A stretch of 64,000 nucleotides of DNA from the NCBI GenBank assembly GCA_032173965.1, contig JAVUNC010000005.1, forward strand, positions 47,912,501 to 47,976,500, read 5' to 3'. The notes under the pieces are model-generated. The model had not been told where the DNA came from. It did not search any database and saw only the letters and a program-made list of their open reading frames with translations. Below are positions 57,934 to 64,000 of this stretch, in pieces (position 1 is the stretch's first letter; each line of letters opens with the position of its first letter). Position numbers and translations under genes: made by a program. This DNA comes from Sitta carolinensis (taxonomy: Eukaryota > Chordata > Aves > Passeriformes > Sittidae).

Positions 57934-60900
57934 CTGTGGCGGAAGAAGAAAAAGAAACAACACAAAGTGAGTCATTTTAGGTCTTGCTGGCAATTAAAAA
58001 GCACAGTATTTTGTTTGTGCCTGAATTTACTACTTTCAAAATGTTCTATACCAGATGCCCTGAACAGCAAAGCCCATGATTTATCCACACTGCAGATATA
58101 GCACGGCAAGAAGCTCACTACCAAGTATCTGCTTTTCCTCACATGCTTCTGACAGGATACATGGGCAAAGAGGAATTACTTCAATTTCAGCTCTCTGCTT
58201 AGGCTGCCAGTAAATAAAGCAGTGGGAACCAACTGTTATCATGACTGCCTTCTAGGAAAGGGAAGAAACCCAACACCATCTTTGCCTCCACTGGCAGTCA
58301 TTTCAGGAATTTGTGCCGAGACCCTCCCACGATAAGCAATCCTGACCACTATTTATCTGGCACAGATTTAAACTGGTTTACTGCACAGCATATGAAACAT
58401 ACCTTAAGTACATTAGGTTTATGGAAGTAGAGCACAACGGGAGATGCAAAGGAAGGGGATGGAATTGCTCGCTGTGGTCCAAATAAAACGACAGCACTGA
58501 ATCCATGCAATGGGGATTTCACGCTGAAAATCAGCAGGCAAGGGCGGGACAGACTGGGGAACACCTCTTTGGAGAGGGAACAGTACCCTATCCTGCAGTG
58601 TTTTAAACTGGGGTGGGCAGCACCTTATGAAGGATCAAGAGTAATCTGCACTCCATCCGCTGCAGTTCGGAAGGAGATTTTGGAACGGCTCCCCAGAGAC
58701 CTTTCTCCAAGGTACATACGTCTGTCACATAAGAAAAGAATAATGAAGGGGAGAAAGGATGGCACTTTGTGGCAAAACTGAGTTGCTGGTGACAGCAAAT
58801 TTCCCATCAACCAGATGTGACCGCAAATAATGCCCAGCATTTGAGGAATAGGAACTTGGGGACAAAGGAAGCAAATACAGAAACACTGAAATGGAGATGA
58901 AGACCCTGTACCTTCCTAATCCAGGAATGCCTCTGAAAAGATACTAAAGTAATTTTTCCACCTCTACACTACAACTTGGAGAGCATTATCATCCAGCTCC
59001 CTTTTACATTAAGACCATCCCTATCATTCAGATATCTTGCAGCATCAATGACACAGTCAGTCAGAACAGAGTGAAGGGGCCTTTAAGGTACATAAAAATC
59101 AATCCTAACAACTCAGCAAGCCGTTACTGATTGTGTTCTGTGCCACACGAAATGCAGAACTGATACTTGCCCTTTACCAGGAAGACCTGGGGGAAGCGGA
59201 AAGACTGGAGTGAGAGAAAGTGGCAGCAGAAGGAAGAAAGAGCTTGAAAGTGGCACTGTACAGTTTCTAAGTCACTAGACAGTAAATTTGGGAGCAATCT
59301 GGTTCAAGCAGAAGGTAGGAGATTTTAAACAGCTGAACTTGGAGCAGGATGGGCAGTGCAGTAAGAAAGGGAAAGCCAACAGATAAGGTGAGGTATGATT
59401 GGCATCTCTACAAAGGCTTTTAACAGAAGTGATGGAGAAGAGCTGATACACTTCAGTACAATACCAACAGAAGGCCTGCATTGATTCATAAACAGCCTGG
59501 ATAATGAGCAATCAGGGAGAAAGAAGGAAATTTAACAAGGAGATAGTGAGGTTAATATTATCATTAATGATACAGGCAGAAAGGCTTGAGAGGTAGACAA
59601 GAAGGAAGAGGTAATTAATTTAATTTTTCTCCTTGTGTGAAATTCTGCAAAGACAGGAAGTAAGAGAGAACAGAGAAGCAGAAGAGGAGCAGTAGGAACC
59701 ACTTCCACAAAGGCAGCAGTGAAAGACATGAAAGAGGACAGAGCTAACCCAGAGAGAGAACTGTAGGAAACTGTGATAGCCATCAGAGACAAGAGTAAGG
59801 AAAGAGTCTCCACAGGAAACGAAGAGAGAAACTGTGGGGGAGAAGAGGAGGGAAAAGAGTCAAGCAGACCCCTCCAAAGGCTCATGGGAGAGCACAGGGA
59901 GGAAGGAATTTCTAGCTGTCTGGTCCCTGAATACACTAAAAGGCTTGAAGTACTCCAAACAGCCTCACCTTGGACCCCCACCTATGCCTCTCTGTCCATG
60001 GTCTAGGGGCTCCATTTCAGCTGAGGTCCAGGTGCTGCCTCGTCTGAGCTATGCTATAGGTGAACTTGCCCTCAGTTCTAACTCTGGGACAAACCTGAGA
60101 CCTCCACTGCAGATGGCTTGTCTCCAGTCCTGGGACTGGCACCTCTCCTACTGCTGGACTCGCTGGGTGGACCTGAACCAGACTCACCACCTCATCTTCT
60201 TTGGGACTGTTGATGGACCACTTCTACTGGCATCTAGTTCTGCCTGCACTGTTCAGGTGTGGTGGGACTGTACCCTCTGAGTGAGGGCACTGCTGGTGAC
60301 TGCCATCACTTTCGGCTACTCACTTGTCCTGCCTGGAGGTGCAGCTCTGCCCTTGCTGTTCCTTGAGTCATGCTGGAGGGAACGAAAGTCAGGGAAGTGA
60401 GCAGCAACCCACAGATTTGATGAAAAGGAAGACTGTGGGGAGGGCAGCTGAATACTGGCTGGTCATCACCAAGTCAGTGGCCACACTTAAAAAATACCTT
60501 TACAATTGTAAATTGTATATCCACAAAACACCTTGAAAACCTTCTGATACACATGGTCTACTTCTGTCTCTGAGCTCAGAAAAACACTATGCAAGGAGTG
60601 AAGAAGAGATCAGTACCTGTTCTCACAGCTACCTGGATCCTGCTGCTAAAACATCCTACACAGCAGGATGTTAGTCTGTGTTACAGAGAGAACTGATTAC
60701 TCTTGCTTGCCCAGAGAGAAGGGCATTCAGACATTACTGACCCAAACCTGGAGTGCAGCCAAAGGACTCCTGGGAATGGTTAGAAAATATCTCCTTTCTA
60801 GAGTTACTCAATTCTTCTTGCATCCTGAAGCTCCCCTTCTGTTTTTTCTCTCCTATCATTATTGCCACTGCATTCATCATGAATATCCTGACCCTTGCTT

Positions 60901-62979
60901 CATGTGGATGACTGACCAGCCTACTGCATCTCTGTAAGTCCCACAATACACAGCTACAGTTTGATTCTTGCTACAAAACCCTCGTAAAAGTCAACCTTCT
61001 GTGCCTTGCACGCTGTTTATGCTCTGCAGTTCTACCCTCATCTTCAAGAGTGAATGTTCTTTAACCCAAAACCCTTCATTGCCTTCTTCAGACATAAATG
61101 ACAGGCCTGATAATCCCTCTAGACTGCTGTTCCCTGGTACTACCCCACGTTCCTCCCTCCTTGCAAATGGGTGACCAGTTTTCTCTGCTAAAGGCCTGTC
61201 ACACCTCCAGGCTTATGTCATGACTTTGCACATAAGACTCATCCCCCTCATGGCAACACCTTCAAAGCACACACCATGTGCTGCTGCCCAACGACTTCTT
61301 GCACATCTCTCAGGAGCAACTACCTTTCTTTCCCCTTCAATGTGATTCCACACCTGCAATCTCCTTCACGTGTGGCAGACCCCTCATCTGTCCTGCCTGC
61401 CCCAACCAGTGCAGGCTGCCAATTAGACTCCTCTTTTCCTCCACACACACCTCCTCCCCCACCACCTCACCAGCAAACTCAGTCACTTCTGTCTCCCCTC
61501 ATCGTTCCAGCCTGCTCACAATTTTTCATTTAACACTCAGACCAAGCAATGAACTTCTTACAACAGCAAACCCAACACTCAGTGAGCCACCCGCATGAGC
61601 AACACTTCAGTTCTGCTGCACACTATACCAGAGCTATTGCATAATTAATTTTAAATACGAAACTTGTTTAGCTTCTGTTTTCTTGGTCTTTCAAATATTT
61701 TTAGAAACACAGTAGAAAACAGTTTATGAAGCACTAAGAGTCGCTTTTCTCCCCCCCCCCCCTCAAATCTCTGTCCATACTTGTCCACTCAAATCACCGG
61801 CAAAATTCAAATACTGAGTATTTATATCTCCACTACAAAGCTCTCATCCTTTCAGTCCAGGGACATTTATCCTCTCTGGTCCAGCATCTAGAGAACTTTA
61901 TTCACAGTTTGTCAATAAATTACAAACCATTTGCCAGAAAGGAATAAAATGCTACAGACAGGCAAAATGGTTTTCCTGCCTTCAGAAGGAAACATGAGCC
62001 AGTGAACTGGATGACTGAATCACAAACTGGGTGGATATTCTCTAGATGGGTAGATGGTAGAAACAAGAGATGAACAGAAAGACTTGAATTTATACTATCA
62101 ACGACACGGCTGTTATTCATAACCCTGCTAGAGCTGAATTTGGGCAAAGTTTTTCATGCTGTATTTCTGAGATGACAATGAGATGACACTTGACTGACTT
62201 CCAGGCATAGAATGTAACATTTCAGCTAGAAATAAGTATACTCAGGACAAGTGGCAGGTTATAGAGCTGAGACTCCAGCCCCCAAGGAAAAAGGCTCAAG
62301 GATACACTGGTCTGAAACATGGAGTATTTCACTGCCTGCAGTTTGGCCGCCTTTGTGGTGCAGCAGAATAGCTAACTGGGCACACATCAAGCAAAGGACA
62401 AACTGCAGAGCCCACTACAAACTTGGGCTCTTGCTCACTCTCGTAGCAGCTTTCTGCCATGCCCCACTCCCTGGGTTTCACTGCTTCTCAGAGACAATGG
62501 CTCTTGGATTCCCCACCACTATGTTGTGCCCACCAGGGCTGACTCCTCTGTCCTTCCCCACACCGGCTGCCCCAAGGTTCGTTCATGGCCACCATCTCAC
62601 ATCCCAGCACCCCACTTGTGCCACTCCTGCTCTGCACCATCACTGGGGTCATTGGGGGGCCACCAGCTGCAGCCAGCAATACTCACTGCACCCAGTGAAT
62701 GCAGCGCAAGGTAGCAACAACCAGCTCATCCCCCAAGGAAAATAAAAGCAGTGACTCTAAGTTTCCCAGAGAGGGGGATGGTGGGGGGGGACTAAAAGCC
62801 TCAATTGACCACATCAGCCCCCATGACCTCATTTTCCACTCTCTTCAGCCTTGTGTTCCAGACATAACACCTTCATGTAGCACAGGCCAGCCACCCTTCC
62901 TCCTGCCCCCACTGCAGCGCAGCCAAGGAGCCAGGAGTGCGCTGTGGGGTGATGCTACCTATCCCTAAGCCATTTGCTC
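57934..62979 (-). other. ZC3H7B: ZC3H7B intron 1
   Basis: No exon or known repeat is recognised. From about 59200 to 59920 the plus strand is strongly purine-rich (AG runs), then composition turns to mixed, C/T-richer sequence from about 59990. A 12-base poly-C run sits near 61751-61762. Two overlapping antiparallel open frames of about 148 codons (59532-59981 minus, 59834-60280 plus) reflect this composition rather than genes. Confidence 0.6.
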
Positions 62980-63345
62980 TTTGTTCCCTGCCCACCCAGC
63001 TCGCATTCCCGTCTCATCGAAAAAAACTAAATCCCGGGCTGGGTCCCACACGGATGGCGCGGGAACTCTGGCTGGCCTCCTCCGCCCACTGCCAGCACTA
63101 GGCCGCCGATCCCCGGCCTTGCGTAGAGGCCGCTGCTGGGAGCGGCGCCACCTCGGCGGCTGGAGCTGAGAGCGGCCGGCGGCGCCTCCCGCAGCCCCGT
63201 GGCTCCGCCGAACGCCGGCAGCCCAGCACTCCCAACACCGCGGCCCTGCTGGGAGGGGTCTCCCGCGGCAGCCGACAGCAAGGCTTGCCCGGGAAAAGGA
63301 AAACGAACCGAAACATACTCTTCCTCCTTCCCCACCCCCCATCCG
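62980..63345 (-). promoter_or_regulatory. ZC3H7B: CpG-rich promoter / untranslated first exon of ZC3H7B
   Basis: A GC- and CpG-dense block stands out from AT-rich flanks, about 5 kb upstream of the start-codon exon on the minus strand. This is where the non-coding first exon is expected. I could not fix the splice donor; weak candidates are near 62990 and 62955. No TATA box is evident. In human, RANGAP1 lies head-to-head upstream, so the island might be bidirectional, but nothing of that gene is visible here. Confidence 0.7.
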
Positions 63346-64000
63346 CTTAAATAAAAATCACGCATCTCCAAGAGTCTGGGAGACGACTTTAAGAGGCAAA
63401 AAAAGGGAAAAAAAATTCCAAAACCAACACATAATGTCCCCTGCCACCCGGAAACTGTCTAAAACATTAAGGAATTAAAACCAAAACAAACAAACGAAAC
63501 CCAAACAAAAGCAAAACACGGTCTTCTTAACTGATAAACTTTAACAGACCCTACGGAAGGTCCATCTAAAAAAGCAAATCCAAAGGGCTTCCCTGCCGTT
63601 TCGTGGGATTTGTACCAAACAAGAGGGGAAACTGCAGCCTAAATACAGACGAGAACACACATCCTGAACCTACAAAACACAAACAGGCACAAACGCGATT
63701 AATACTAAGTTTTCCATGTAAACCCCGGGTCTTTTCCCCTAGCTATGCAATTTTAGACTACTACCACATTTTTTTCCAGGGGGTGGGATTAGGATCTTTG
63801 ACAAATTTTTTTTTTTTTTTTTTTGCAAACCCCACATTTTTGGCGGAAGAGCGTTTAGCTTCAAAATCTCACCCGTATTATTTTTCACTACATTTTTTTT
63901 TACATTTCCAATTACACAACCTTTCATCTATGCAGTTACTATCTGAAACCTTTACTTTCTAATGAAGCAACATCCAGATTTTCTTGTTTCTCAAGTCCAC

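Noticed and set aside
59532..60280. Pair of 148-codon antiparallel open frames
   Set aside because: They overlap each other and follow strand-composition bias. No family resemblance and no splice logic with neighbours.
1..64000. Search for tRNA, rRNA, CRISPR arrays, operons or bacterial-type systems
   Set aside because: None seen. The sequence is eukaryotic throughout; tandem repeats present are microsatellites or local duplications.

Overview
The window is vertebrate nuclear DNA, almost certainly from a bird. Coding sequence is split into small exons with GT..AG borders. Several fragments of the avian LINE CR1 are present, together with a solo endogenous-retrovirus LTR of a type common in neoavian genomes. 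There are two CpG-rich promoters and no prokaryotic-style gene packing.

Two genes are recognisable, both on the minus strand. The right two thirds (about 63.3 kb down to 21.1 kb, plus a 3'UTR further left) is ZC3H7B (RoXaN), an RNA-binding CCCH zinc-finger/TPR protein. I could place 22 coding exons whose lengths and splice phases join into one frame of 3033 nt (1010 residues plus stop). The non-coding first exon is probably in the CpG-rich block at 62.98-63.35 kb. The left end holds the 5' part of TEF (thyrotroph embryonic factor, chicken VBP), a PAR-bZIP transcription factor. Two alternative first coding exons are visible, one inside a large CpG island at about 3.35 kb and one about 4.8 kb upstream at 8.14-8.25 kb. 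Both end in splice phase 1, so both can join the same downstream exon, which lies beyond the left edge. The order and orientation ZC3H7B then TEF match the human 22q13 arrangement as I recall it.

By region: 1-3346 TEF intron; 2.9-4.35 kb TEF CpG-island promoter and proximal first exon; 4.35-8.14 kb sequence between the two TEF starts; 8.14-8.25 kb distal TEF exon; 8.25-about 16.9 kb intergenic; about 16.9-21.1 kb probable ZC3H7B 3'UTR and flank, with two CR1 pieces and a 114-bp tandem duplication; 21.1-57.9 kb ZC3H7B coding exons; 57.9-63 kb ZC3H7B intron 1; 63.0-63.35 kb ZC3H7B promoter; 63.35-64 kb flank.

The two genes are unrelated in function: TEF is a clock-output transcription factor and ZC3H7B acts on mRNA. 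I found no gene cluster or new enzymatic system. The less ordinary signals are structural: a decayed copy of part of ZC3H7B exon 5 inside intron 4, a 34-bp hairpin with embedded splice-donor consensus in intron 7, a 45-nt near-perfect palindrome in intron 8, an LTR inserted 65 bp from an exon acceptor, and a proximal TEF exon without a visible in-frame ATG. Comparisons with human or chicken proteins are from memory and were not searched.
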